Of a DNA stretch of 64,000 nucleotides, positions 32,980-43,924 are shown piece after piece. The DNA comes from Ilyonectria destructans (Eukaryota; Ascomycota; Sordariomycetes; Hypocreales; Nectriaceae). Location of the stretch: contig JAHEWK010000027.1 in the NCBI GenBank assembly GCA_020740775.1, positions 372,001-436,000 of the forward strand, in the 5' to 3' direction. The translations under genes were made by a program, and so were the position numbers. Positions within the stretch are counted from its first letter, which is position 1, and every line of letters begins with the position of its first letter. Under the pieces are notes generated by a model, which was given only the letters and a program-made list of their open reading frames with translations, was not told where the DNA came from and ran no database searches.

Positions 32980-33618
32980 ATGTCCCCAAGCTACGATGGT
33001 CATGCCGGGTTTGGTTCTGGATCGAGAAATGACAAATCTCTACTAGCTTCGACCATCCAAATCAGCCGCAAATCCAGGACAGTTTCGTCAACATCCCTCC
33101 TTTACTCGTCAACAAACTGTGGCACCCGTTCAATGGCTGCGTCAATCATGGCTTCATTGGCTGCACTAGAGCAGCGCATGACTACGGAGTACACGGTTCT
33201 GCGAAGTCGAACGTCAGCTGTCGCTACTGTACGAAGCACTGCTATTGATAAATTGTGCGCAGTTACCTTGTACTATACAAATCCAATGGACAGGAGAAGA
33301 ATTGACAAGAGAATTCATGTATTCCTCCAAAGCGAAACCCCAGAGGCAGAGGATGCTTTTTTCTTTGTTCCCGAGTGGGAAGCTCACGAGCCTCAGGACT
33401 CCCCGTCCAAGCAGGCCCAGCCATCACTTCACCCGCTGAGGCCGGATCGAGAATCAACTGCCATGAACTCGCAGGAATCACAAGCTAGTAGCGGAGCTGA
33501 CGCGACAACCGAGCGAAACATTCTGTTTAGTCCGACAAACGGGCTGCCCGCGATGTATCGCGATATTTTCGAGGTACTAGACTCCGTTGTACCAGCGCGC
33601 AGCTCCTCAAGTGGGTAG
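32980..33618 (+). CDS. Hypothetical protein, doubtful
   Basis: A 212-codon plus-strand frame with ATG, convergent with the Hsp70/Ulp1 gene and ending 137 bp before its stop. The middle has helical character (ASLAALEQRMTTEYTVLRS), followed by a polar Ser/Gln/Pro-rich half. No domain recognised. It could be a 3' exon of something larger or fortuitous. Confidence 0.3.
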   Translation: MSPSYDGHAGFGSGSRNDKSLLASTIQISRKSRTVSSTSLLYSSTNCGTRSMAASIMASLAALEQRMTTEYTVLRSRTSAVATVRSTAIDKLCAVTLYYTNPMDRRRIDKRIHVFLQSETPEAEDAFFFVPEWEAHEPQDSPSKQAQPSLHPLRPDRESTAMNSQESQASSGADATTERNILFSPTNGLPAMYRDIFEVLDSVVPARSSSSG

Positions 33619-33755
33619 CAATAAACTGGAGTGAGTTTAAGATATTAAGAGGCAATTTTATAAAAAAGAAATTCAATACTTAAATGTTAGGTACATAAGC
33701 ATTTAGACAAGATCCATAAAGCAAATAAACAGGGCCCTCTCATTCAGTTTATAGA

Positions 33756-36700
33756 CTATAATAATAGCCTGTCATCTATGGCACTTCGAATAGCTAACCG
33801 CACCTCGGTCGTGTCAAGTTCCCAGCCCAATTCTTTATAAGCTGCTATCCTGGCAATAGCTACATCCGGGTCCTGGAAGAACAACCTCATATAGCCAAGG
33901 ATATAAACGCCACAGTCAACCGCGTTATTTTGCTTCGGGAGGTGCAGAGCTCTCACCTCACGCAAATCGTTATCCGCTTTGATGGACCTCGATTCTGCCG
34001 TAGCTGCCTGTACAAGAAACCCATGAAGCGGTTGTTCCACTCCTACTTCTTCATCGAAAAGCGAGTCCATGGTGATCACGATTGGCCGTTGGGAGGTATT
34101 GGCGTTTATGAGTGGCAACGCTGGGTCTGTTCCTCCAGAGACAGCGTTCGCAATGTCACACATAACGGCTATGCGCCAGTGCTCCAGACTCTTGTCGAAA
34201 ATGGGGATGACAACGAAGCGATATTCCTTAGAAAACAACTCCAATTTCCGGATCTCTTGATCGCTGATACTTTTTTTCTTCTCGCAAAGGCGTTTAAAAA
34301 AAAAGGAGTTGAGAAACAAAGTATCCTTTCGCTCTTTGAGTATGTATTTGAGGTAAAAGTTGACAACCTCATCGCTCAAGCGTCCACCCTTATCAAGGCA
34401 CGCCCTCAAAGACCGCAAGTTTGCCTGTTCTTCTGACTGAGTTCCCGGTGTACTAGAGTCCGAGGATACTGATACGACTTCGTTATCCTGTAACTGGTCA
34501 AATACTGGATAAAAAGGCTGACACGTATCTAAAACCTACATCATCCTTCGTAAGAGCTTCTTCGAAAAAAGAAACCCAACGCGAAGATTCTGCATCCCAC
34601 AATGCAGTGCAATTGGGTGTCAGAGGCACAATTAGGTCCCCGGAACCCCAAGATCCTTCAGACGGAACGTATGCCTTACCAGGCGTTTCTTCGCCGTTCA
34701 AGCGTAGTATACCGGGGCACTTTGGTTCCGCATCACATTCTTTCTCCGACGAGCACGGCGAAGGTGATTTCTCTAGACCAGAGTTGTGATAGTTAAACCT
34801 AGAAGTATCCGGTGGGTCGTTTCTCGTAGCATCGCTCTCCTCGTCGTCGCCATCCTTGAGCGACGTCGAATACCCGTTTTTTAATACAGCTTGGGCACTG
34901 TCCCTTTGAAGAGGTAAGCGGGGGATGTCACAAACTTGAATCCAGCCAAACCTTTTGTCGTTTCTCACATCAGCTTGATGACGGACACGCTGCTCGGAGA
35001 AGGTGTCCTTCAGGTCTTGCGAGCGATCTGGAGGCAACGGCGCGGCCTCTTCCCAGTTGACGTTCGTTTCGAGGATCTTGAGTGGTTCGTCGCTGCAAAC
35101 ATTCATATTCAACTGCAGTGCTGTGCTGCTTCCTTCGATTGGAAGCATTACAAACACGCGCCGACCCTTTCGCGAGAGCTCCGGTGCTTTAAAGTTGATC
35201 ATCGGGCAAAATCCAGCACTCGCCCAACTTGCCCCCCCGCGACCGATTCGATGTCCCTTTGGAAGTACGGGTCGGCGGTATAGCGCCCATGTTTTCCACT
35301 TATCATTGTGCCAACAGGCTTGTGATTCTTGCGGAGCACCCTATGCTGAGTCACTTCCTGCTCCGACCAAAGGCTTGTGCATACTCACCTGGTCCCACAC
35401 CACCTTGAATGCTCTACTGTTACCGAACCCTATCGCAAAAATGCTATTCCGAAGGTCGTATCTCAAAGGACTGTCGTCCTTGCACAGCTCGAGAACAATT
35501 CTCCATCGCTCTCGTGAAACCACAAACTCTAGTCTTCTGTAGCCAAAAGGGTGGATCACTTCGAGAATGATGCGTTCAGCTTTTGATCCTGAGCAAAACC
35601 GGTAGGTTATGAATCCTTCAGAACGTGCGCTGAAGTCGATTTTAATCGGATCCATATACGTTGCGCCCGCAGTTGACCGGGCTTCTCGAAGGGTGTCCTT
35701 CGATCGCTTGGGGAGCACTGCAGATTCCTCTTTGAGACTTACGTATACTGGGAAAAGAGTGACTGATTTAGCTTCTGGGGCTATTTGGATCGCCTCGAAC
35801 TTGTTTTCGAAAAGATCAAACGGTTCTCCCTGTAGGTGTTAAAATTAGGATGGACTTGTGCAAAGTAGAAAGCGGGAACCTACCCACAGCTTGGATGGCA
35901 GAACAATGTCCTGGATGTGACCGTCGGTGCCCTTATTGTCGCTTTCGGCGCTGTTCCCCGAATCCTGGACAGCGAGACCGAAACAGGCCTCTTGGAGTTC
36001 ATCGGTAGCTGTCCATTTCGGCCAGGGTATGACTGCGCCTTTGCAGGCATCAATGCTGTTATCAGTTCGCAGGCTGTTAGTGTGAGATCTGTCGTCGCCG
36101 TTGACCGCTCGCCTTGATTCTTCGCCGTGCGCAAAGCACACTTGGGGGTTGTATTTGCTAGCGATTTCTGTAATCATTGACTGGACCTTGTCGTTAGAAG
36201 CCGGTGCAGCTCCCATGACAACCAGGTATTGTAAATCCCTAACTTTGCCCAGTTCCGAATCGAGTTTGTCCAGAGCATCACCGAAGGCGCCCCGGAACAT
36301 GGCATCGACTTTTTCCTTAGAAAATACTTTGCCGCTCGGCAGATCAACCTCGTCAATGTCGGGCGACATCTTGCAGAACGCGTTTCGAGCGGTTAAAAAC
36401 TCGGACGCATCGACATACGGGCGTAAGTTCCTCCAAAGTCTTCCAACGCCGCCGCAACCCCCATATGGCCGAGAAATCGGAAAGACCTTCAGGGCGCTCT
36501 CAGGGCGGATCTCGAAAGCGGCAAAGGCCTGCTGCAAGATAAGTACATTATCGGAAGTCGGCCTCGGCGGGCACTCACATGGCACTGTTCGCCGAAGTCG
36601 GCTATCATGACCTAATGCTCGACCGGTTTGTTAGCGGCTCCTCCGTGTAGTATGTAGACTCAGGTCCTACTCGAGATTTGTGCTTCAGCTTAGGAAACAG

Positions 36701-37381
36701 GTTCAAGCGGTTCTGCAGTATCACAGCCAGGACAGCCTCCACATCCGATTCAAACTCGATCGACTCGCTAGGTATTCCGGCTACCTGAGCCTCCCCCTCC
36801 AAGAGCTTCTGAATAACCGCGGACTGCTCGTCTGCCTGGGTCCATAGGACTGGCACTACAAGGACAGTTTTACTCCAGGTCCACCTATCACCGATTTCCG
36901 AACTCAGGCAACTATCCACAGTTGCTTTCGCTATCTCATAGATTCGCCGAACAACGGTGCGAACGCCCACTTCAGTGTAACCGAGAGCTTCAGACAGCCG
37001 CTGCACATCTTTGTCTTCCAGCAACCGCGGATCCAAGGCTTGCTTGATTCCAGCTATGGGATCTTCTCTTCCGGAGTAGCAAGCCCTGATCTCGTTCTCG
37101 CAAAGCGCTTGCAAAGGTACTAGCGTGGTTCTCTGGAGGCCATTCCCTTCGGTGCCTCCCTGTATTGTTCTCGAGGCCTTGTCGTTGTCGTCGATCCAAT
37201 ACGCGGCTTGGATCTTGGAAGACCCAATCTCGATACTCACTGTGACATTGTATTTTCTGTTTTCGGATGCCATTTCAGATGCGTTGCCTAAACAGTGAAC
37301 CATTTGGATTCCAATCGCTTGCGCGACGCTGTCGTCCTTAAAACTTATTTGCGACTCGGCCAGCAATTTTGCAGTAGTCAT
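33756..37381 (-). CDS. Hsp70-like ATPase fused to Ulp1-type (C48) protease
   Basis: Exons 37381-36671, 36611-36579, 36531-35884, 35829-35389, 35340-34540 and 34487-33756 total 1122 codons; all five introns (47-59 bp) are phase 0 with GT-AG ends. Residues ~45-400 fit the Hsp70/HSPA12 actin fold: VTVSIEIGSSKIQAAYW (phosphate-1), TVLVVPVLWTQADE, ESDVEAVLAV, VMIADFGEQ (phosphate-2 position, rebuilt by two introns) and YLVVMGAAPASN (adenosine motif). Residues ~465-880 are unrecognised, with a beta-rich part (ITYRFCSGSKAERIILEVI) and a Ser/Glu-rich linker. Residues ~900-1121 are a C48 cysteine protease: YRFVVIPIF, EH981W, MD1019SL, Q1064 and DC1070G. Inferred role: ATP-dependent recognition coupled to removal of SUMO or a similar modifier. 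Substrate unknown. If introns 4 or 5 were false, it would split into separate proteins. Confidence 0.8.
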
Positions 37382-37959
37382 GCTTCTTCACATGGTCAAT
37401 CTTACCAGGAGGACCGCGTGCCGGGTCAGATTTCCGCCTTCTCGTCACCCAGCGACGAGGACTCAAACACATGAACGATTACAATCTAGATATGGCTTCG
37501 GTACCTACATGCAAACGTAAACAGCTTGAGCCACTATTTTCTTCGCAAATCGAACTCACTGTGAAATGACACACGCACTGTACGGCTACATACAGCCAAT
37601 GAGGTCAAGGGTGGGCCGGAACGGGCGAAGGTAGCTGACGACCTACTGCCTCAAATAGCCATGCATGAATGGCTGGAGACTGAGTCACATAGACCAGGGA
37701 GGTACACGGACGCTTGGTACTAAAACCTAGTGTACATTTAAAGATCGTACGTGCTTAGCCACAGTATCTGCGTCCTTGTGCCTGCCGGTTGAGTCATCTT
37801 GCTAGCATATAGACCCGAATCTAGTGTAGCGCCCTTGCAACGTTTATGTTGTGTTGTTCTCGATGGTTATGTGATATGACCACAATGGCGCTTCGACTTA
37901 GAAAGAGAGCATTGCCATACGTGATGCAGCATACCGCCCTGCAGCCCTATATTGTAAGG

Positions 37960-37968
37960 TATATAAAA
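37960..37968 (+). promoter_or_regulatory. TATA box of the 38085 gene
   Basis: tatataaaa lies 117 bp before the ATG of the plus-strand gene, inside the 703-bp divergent promoter region shared with the Hsp70/Ulp1 gene. Confidence 0.5.
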
Positions 37969-38084
37969 TGCGTATGGTCTCTGAAATCTTGACCCGGAAT
38001 GGCAACCAGAGCGGAACCTCCCCTTGAGGATAAGGATGGCCTCGTGCCTTCGTCTGGTCTCCCCGTTCTCGTCAAGCATGCAAT

Positions 38085-39027
38085 ATGCCTCATACTCTCC
38101 AGTTTCGAGCCTGCCTTACCATTCGGCCCCGAGATGAGCTAGATAAAGTCTATGAGAAAATTATTCGGCGCCCCCATGTTTGTGGAAGCGTTCTTCGAAA
38201 CAGAAGAAATAAGGAGCTGGTCATGGCCCACTTGATCTGGAAAGTGGACACCAGATCAATTTCAAACATCGAGCACCGAAACGTCGCAACTGTTGCTGGC
38301 ATTTTTTACGGGTGTCACAATGGACTGTTTGAAGTCATTCTCCTTCAACAGTATGCAGAACTGACTCTCGACGAACTACCCCAGCTAAACGAGGTGGAGC
38401 TTTCCAGTTCTTGCGAGCAGGTAACCCCCCGCAGTCCTCGATCTCGTCGGGAACATCGCTCATCGCAAATGCAGCTCGTCGATGGCTTTCGATACTTGGC
38501 GTCCACCAGCCCCCCCTTCTTCGTGGAAGACGTCCGCGTGAATCTGTCTGGAACTTTGAAGATAGGTAAGTGGAGGGAACTGCCCGACGTTGCGGTCTTG
38601 ACGCGTTGACTCGGACTCGAACGCTGACAACACCTCCTTAGTATTAGATTTTGGGCACAAGTGCGACTACATCAGCTCCACGGCAGGGGACTACTGGCAC
38701 ACACAGTACACTGGCCGTGCTGAGCGGTTGTTTTCGCTCCAGACCAACGGGAACCTGTCGAGTCTGGGAGTCCAGTTCCACCGGGTTATTTGGGAACAAG
38801 GCATGCCCTTTGTAGAAGTAAGAGACCAACGCCAAGCCATGCAATCTACTTATATAAGCACAGCACGAGTTTCTCATGCAATCTCGAGGGCCAAAGGGAC
38901 TGCAAAGCGCAGTGGCACGAGCGGCCACTCTGCTCCTTCACAGACGGCAGCTAATCCCTCCTACAATCTGAATCAGCATGGGAAAACACGATCCCTTCTT
39001 GGTAAAAGCGCGGGGCGGCGAAGTTAG
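38085..39027 (+). CDS. Unrecognised protein divergent to Hsp70/Ulp1 gene
   Basis: Exons 38085-38565 and 38642-39027 (76-bp intron, GTAAGT donor, CTGAC branch) give 288 residues. Protein-like stretches: LTIRPRDELDKVYEKIIRRP, VATVAGIFYGCHNGLFEVIL, the spliced VRVNLSGTLKIGVLDFGHK, and VQFHRVIWEQGMPFVEVRD. The C-terminal ~60 residues are basic, Ser/Thr-rich and probably disordered. The alternation of beta-like segments with a central Ser/Arg linker suggests two small domains. I recognise no family. Divergent arrangement with the ATPase/protease gene and a shared promoter region suggest co-regulation or a functional partner, but this is inference only. Confidence 0.6.
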
Positions 39028-39320
39028 GGACGTCGGGTCGATCCATCACTTTGTTGACAACTCACTGTTTGATCAGGGGCCTGATTAGGCACTGTTTATA
39101 TATTAGTAGTAAAGTTAGATAGTTATATTAAAACTAGAAGAGGTGCTGCAGCTGCATCAAGTTTTTGATATAGTCACATCGAGTAGGGGCAGACTTTTAG
39201 CATATAACTATAATCTAATCCGGGCATATAGTCCTCCAAGTCGCTACAAATCCTATGTTCCCGTAGGATCAATACAATCCAATAATTCTACATCGCAGTC
39301 AACTGAGCTCCTCCAGATAC

Positions 39321-39900
39321 TCAATTAACACAATGCAATACAGCATCATCATTCATTATCCTGTCGCCTAAGAGACGAGTAAAGCCCGGATCAGAATCGA
39401 GTCCGAACCGATCGCAGAAACCGCTCAAGACGAGAATTGACCAGGGCATCAGTTACGTACCTAAGGTTAGCTGTGTCTCTTGATGCTTGTCGTTCATTCC
39501 TTCACAGCTCGCTCGTAATCGAACAAATGTAGGGCCCGCAGCTTCAAACTGCAGGTCATCACATGATTGAGCGAAGTTTCTGCGAGCAGTATGTGAGCTA
39601 GAAACCCTTGGGCAAGAGTCCCAGGTCCGGTACTTACTCCCCGCCCCAACACAAGTAGCCATTGCAGTTTCCAACGCAGCTGCTGAGATCGATGGTAGAA
39701 TAAGTCATTGATGCGTTCTTCGCCCGACATTCACACGCCATGAGGGCATCGTCTACAATATAACAACTCTCGCAGGTCTCATCAAGAAACGTGATTTCTC
39801 TGACCGATGACCTTGGATGCAGGGTAGGCGTGTCTTGGGTAGCACCGGCTGCTAAGACGACGAGGATACCCACTAAAGGAAGGGAGTTAAGGCGGGTCAT
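39321..39900 (-). CDS. Secreted cyanovirin-N (CVNH) lectin
   Basis: Exons 39900-39638, 39579-39461 and 39367-39321 give 142 residues. MTRLNSLPLVGILVVLAAGA is a signal peptide. A Cys-rich stretch follows (TCESC, ACEC), then the CVNH fold: DLSSCVGNCNGYLCWGGENF, SCDDLQFEAAGPTFVRLRAS, and the last short exon completes the domain with GDRIMNDDAVLHC, equivalent to the usual final DGxxNxDGxLxC strand. CVNH proteins bind mannose-type glycans; in fungi they occur in the cell wall or are secreted. The two extra Cys pairs before the domain are unusual for a single-domain CVNH protein. Splicing is supported because both introns restore motif continuity. Confidence 0.8.
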
Positions 39901-40680
39901 ATTCACAAAGAGACAAAGGGTGGATCAGAGGTCCTGGTAATTGGAAAACTATGGCATTACCACCTAGTTAATAACGCTGAGGACCTGGCGCAGTCGCTCC
40001 GGAGAAGAAGCTAGTGAATGATTGAAGCAAACGACGCACACACCGACCTCATAGTCTATGTCTCTATCTTGCGTCACTTCATCCAGCAGACCCAGATCTT
40101 CATTGGGCCAAGAGCGTGTAAGGGGACAGCGTGGTAGATTACTTGCACCGTACTCTAATAAGATCATGTGTGACTCCCTTCTTCTTTGATCGATGCCCAC
40201 TTCCCAGGCGAATAGATGCATTGTACGTAAATAGTATGCCACAGCGCAGTATGCACTTACGCCACACGTGAACCCAGGACTCAACCTCGACGCGCTTATG
40301 TCATGGCAAGATCAGTCAAGTTTAGGCTTTAGATACGCTTATGCTAGGGTGCCGACACTTTACTTCAATGAAAGACAGTGGATCATATACTGTATTACTG
40401 TAACTAGGACGCACGATTCATCTCGCGTCCCAGGTTCGTTCTCCAACCTCGTGTACGGCTTGTTATAAGTCTAGTAAAGTATGTGACTATTGGTGCTTCT
40501 GCGCTTCCCCGGCTCCAGTAGGAACGGGCTCGGCGCGAGCGCTGTCGAACTGCGAAACATTGTGAGGGAGTTACATGCGACACAGCTTGGGATACCGCGA
40601 GCATCAAGATTCTCCAATCATCAAGTAAATCCCTCTCAGCATTTAAACATGCCCAGTGTCCAAAGCTTGCGCTCCCACCT
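39901..40680. other. Intergenic between CVNH and F-box genes
   Basis: Divergent promoter region of about 780 bp. Short open frames on the minus strand lack an ATG start and recognisable domains. Confidence 0.5.
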
Positions 40681-41997
40681 ATGCAGTCTCTTCCTTTAGA
40701 GCTACAGCACCTTATCTGTGAAAAGCTCTCCTTAGGTGACCTGAACAGTGTTTCCCAGTGTAGCCGATACTGCCATTCTCTCGTCACGCCACTGCTCTAC
40801 AAGAAACTCACCCTTCATTTTCGCGCCGGGGTTCCTGAAAGAGGAACTGAGTCTGCGTTGAGGGTTCTAAGCCATCGTCCTTGTTTCCACGCCCTCATCC
40901 GCCACATCAGGGTGACCAGCGATGGTACCCGCTCCTGGTCGGGCGGCCACTCGGCTTTGCTCAGCATCGTGCTGTCTCCGATCCTCGCCCAAACAACCAA
41001 TATCACGGCTTTCTCTACGTCCGTCAGCTGGCAGTATACGGACCACTGCTTTCAGGATCTCAAAGAGCTGGAAAGCCTACGCGTCCAGAGCAGCATCGAG
41101 TTCAGCTGGGTCGCTTGGCACCTTTCCAACTGCAAATCGTTGCAGAGGTTGCGCCTTGGAGTTTCTCCTTATCTGCCCATGATTACTTCGCACAGTATTT
41201 TGCCTCGCCTGAATTTGGCCAGAGTCAAAGACCTTTCTCTGCAATGCGTTGATCTGAGGATGGTCAAATCATCACTTGGGACTTTCCGCAACCTCGAGCT
41301 CAACCTTTGCCCGGGTACAGAGCGATTCCTTGAGCAACTCAAGGGACATAACGAGCTGAAGTCATTTCGGTTGGCCGGCCACGTCTCCGACAGTACTTTG
41401 TCCACATTTCTAGGGAAGCTAGGCAGGAGCTGCCAGCTGGAAGAACTTGCTCTGAGAATCGGTAACTGCTCCAACAACGTCAACATTGCGCTGATCCGAC
41501 CTCATTTCCAAAGTCTCAAGCTTCTAGTGCTGGACTACAGGCGTGAGATCACGGATTCCCGCTCCTCTAAGAAGTTCCACTTCCACCAGGTGCAGGCCCT
41601 TCTCCACATGTGTCCGCATCTCGAGTTTCTTGGTCTTCCGGTGGAGTTCCGAGACGCCCAGGGAAGAAGGGGCCGAAGGAAGGATATTATGGTACGTTGT
41701 GTCCCTTCACGCATTAGCATAGCATCACATCACTGACATACACGAAAGCGTCTATCCCAAGTCCCTCTCCCCCTCAGATACCTTCACCTCCGCGGTCATT
41801 GCGTGCCGATGGATCGTACACTAAAGGACGCAAAGTACCACCTGAAATGTCTCCGACTCGATGAAACTTTGACGTTATTTGTAGACCACGGGAGCAGGAC
41901 GCGGAAACATGCCTTTGGCGGTGACCGGTTTGCGGGTCGTTTGGAAGTCACACAACAGGAAAAAAATCGGTTCTGCTTAGATTTGTACATGTTATGA
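40681..41997 (+). CDS. F-box/LRR-type protein
   Basis: Exons 40681-41691 and 41749-41997 (57-bp intron, GTACGT donor, CTGAC branch) encode 419 residues. Residues 4-45 form an F-box (LPLELQHLICEKLSLGDLNS, then CSRYCHSLVTPLLYKKL), which binds Skp1 in SCF ubiquitin ligases. The rest is a leucine-rich repeat-like solenoid: LKELESLRVQSS, CKSLQRLRLGVS, ARVKDLSLQCVDLR, LEELALRIGN, FQSLKLLVLDYR, CPHLEFLGLPV. The chosen acceptor at 41748 gives RLSQVPLPLRYLHLRGHC, which continues the pattern; an alternative acceptor at 41776 would give a shorter, unconserved tail. Substrate unknown. Confidence 0.82.
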
Positions 41998-43924
41998 GAA
42001 TGCACTTTTATTGAACCAGAACTGGATTTTGTAGCGTAAAACTACTGTCACATCTTCAGCCTATCTGCCTACCTATTGGCGTGACAGGAACCTCATACAT
42101 CGCGGTGCTCACGGAATGTATATCGGTGTCGCCCATACCTTCTCGTGCACCGACGACGTATGCTGCACGGCAAGTGGCGCAAGAGGTGTCAAAGCCACGT
42201 CCGTGTGACTCACCGACGGAGAGATATTCCAACAAGATATTATACAATATTGTTATCAACCGAACCATTTTTCCAACTTTGTTAGAAATTCCAGAACACG
42301 AGATTCGTGCAGTAGACTCCAGCTTCATTCCGATATGCTTCAAAGCAGTGCGTACTCTTCTCAATCGTCCTAGTCTCTCACTTTATTCTCTCTATTCCCA
42401 GGTAGTCATTTCTCCAAAGAAAAAGATAAACCGTCATGAATGTACGGAGCTGGTGACTAAAGTGGCCAGCCGTTGCAGTCCCTCACACCATATAGTAGAA
42501 ACCTCGGGCGAATGTGGCCGACAGACGAGCCGCAACTCAATGACTCATCAAAGTATCCTAAATTTGAGCCAAGCAATCGACGGCCAGCCAAAGATGAGTC
42601 ATTGGCGCACTACTGTGCTAGAGATACTATGAGCATTCGACGGTCTCTGTGTCTGTGTCCGTGTCTATGTCTGCGATCTATTTCTATTTCTCTATAATTG
42701 CTTCGCGCTGCTCTTATAGAACAAACCGGTCAAGACATTGGCGATCTATAGCCGAGTGCACTGCATACTACCACACAAATTCCACCACGCTACAGAGACA
42801 ATATGGAGGAAACTGGCTGGTCTTGGGAGCTGATAGAAGAAGCGACCAAGGCATTCATCCAGAATTGGCGCTGGTGGTTCGTTCTATGGTGCCGACATGA
42901 TCACTGCGTCGTCCGGCTTTCGCCACCTGGGCACTGGCACTTTATCGCCGTAGGAGAGGCGAAGGCCGAGGACGAACTCTTCGCTCCGGAGCTCTTGCAC
43001 CAATCTCAGATCTGGTTTCTCCACAATCTGGTGCTAAATCTCCAAGAGGGCATCTACGCAGTCGGCAATGGGTGAGCGGGTGTGTTGATCGACTCCACAG
43101 CCAAAAGCAGAGAGCGGGTCAAGGTTATCTTACTGTCCTGCGCCGGGCAATCAGGACGCAAAAACCAAGTTGGCGAGTTATGGGGCGAGAAAGCGAGTCA
43201 GCAGCAGAGATAATGCCCCATAGTTTGAGGGCGATTCGAGTCATCCATCATTCATCATCTGTCATCCTTCTCGCGTACTGGTGGCTACCTCATCAACACA
43301 CACAGAGCTGAGCCTACGCGATGGTATCTCACTTATTAAGCGAAAAAAGCCCGATGTTGTACACACTGTCACCTAGGTGTCCAGAGTGAGGGGAGCAAGA
43401 AAGCGGTTATCACTTGAGCTATAGTGGGAAGAAGCGAGAGGAGAGCAATGCGCAATCACGATATTTTCTGCGAAAGTGCGATAGTACAATACAATAGGGT
43501 CTAGAATGATTATTAAGGCTCATGATAGAGCACCTCGTTCTCCCTCCTGTCCTTTCTGTTCATGGGCAGGAGCAAAACTGGGAATGCGTAAAAGCGTATA
43601 TGTTTACATGTACACTCATGGACCTAATAAAGAAGACAAAGAAAGGCCGCGGGAAAGAAAGAAGCAAACGGCTCCAGTATGGGACAAAGCAGCTCATTGC
43701 GACTGTCGGTACAGGCGAATGTGCGCTTTGCTCGTCTTCGTTGAATCTTACTCTCGACTCCTAGATTCACGCAAACCTTGTTCCTGTTCTCGCGACTTGC
43801 GACGCAGTCCCAAAGTATCAAGGCATCTTTTACAGCTTCGGCAGGTATGCCTCCTGTACTGTGCACTATACCCCGGGAGCTTATACTCTGTCCCGCCCGC
43901 CCACATTCAAACCCAGGACTCAAA
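41998..43924. other. Long interval, no firm gene
   Basis: Contains only weak candidates, among them the small frame at 42803. Frames at 42056-42632 on both strands lack ATG starts or recognisable domains. Confidence 0.45.
42803..43075 (+). CDS. Small hypothetical protein, doubtful
   Basis: A 90-codon frame with a real ATG and Trp-rich, globular-looking composition (WSWELIEEATKAFIQNWRWW, HWHFIAVGEAKAEDELF). No family recognised. A GTGAGC at its 3' end could be a splice donor, in which case it continues, but no good acceptor frame was found. Confidence 0.3.
   Translation: MEETGWSWELIEEATKAFIQNWRWWFVLWCRHDHCVVRLSPPGHWHFIAVGEAKAEDELFAPELLHQSQIWFLHNLVLNLQEGIYAVGNG

Noticed and set aside
34488..34539. 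Reading the Ulp1 part and the upstream part as two separate genes
   Set aside because: The stop of the upstream frame lies inside a well-formed 52-bp intron with donor GTAGGT, and splicing keeps phase 0. The Ulp1 frame has no convincing ATG of its own at its 5' end.
38085..39027. Possible transposon gene of the KDZ type, because KDZ elements carry Ulp1 domains
   Set aside because: No transposase motif, terminal repeats or target duplications were found around 32-40 kb; kept only as an alternative origin for the protease domain.
41749..41997. Alternative acceptor at 41776 for the F-box gene
   Set aside because: It leads to a short unconserved tail, while the acceptor at 41748 continues the leucine-rich pattern.
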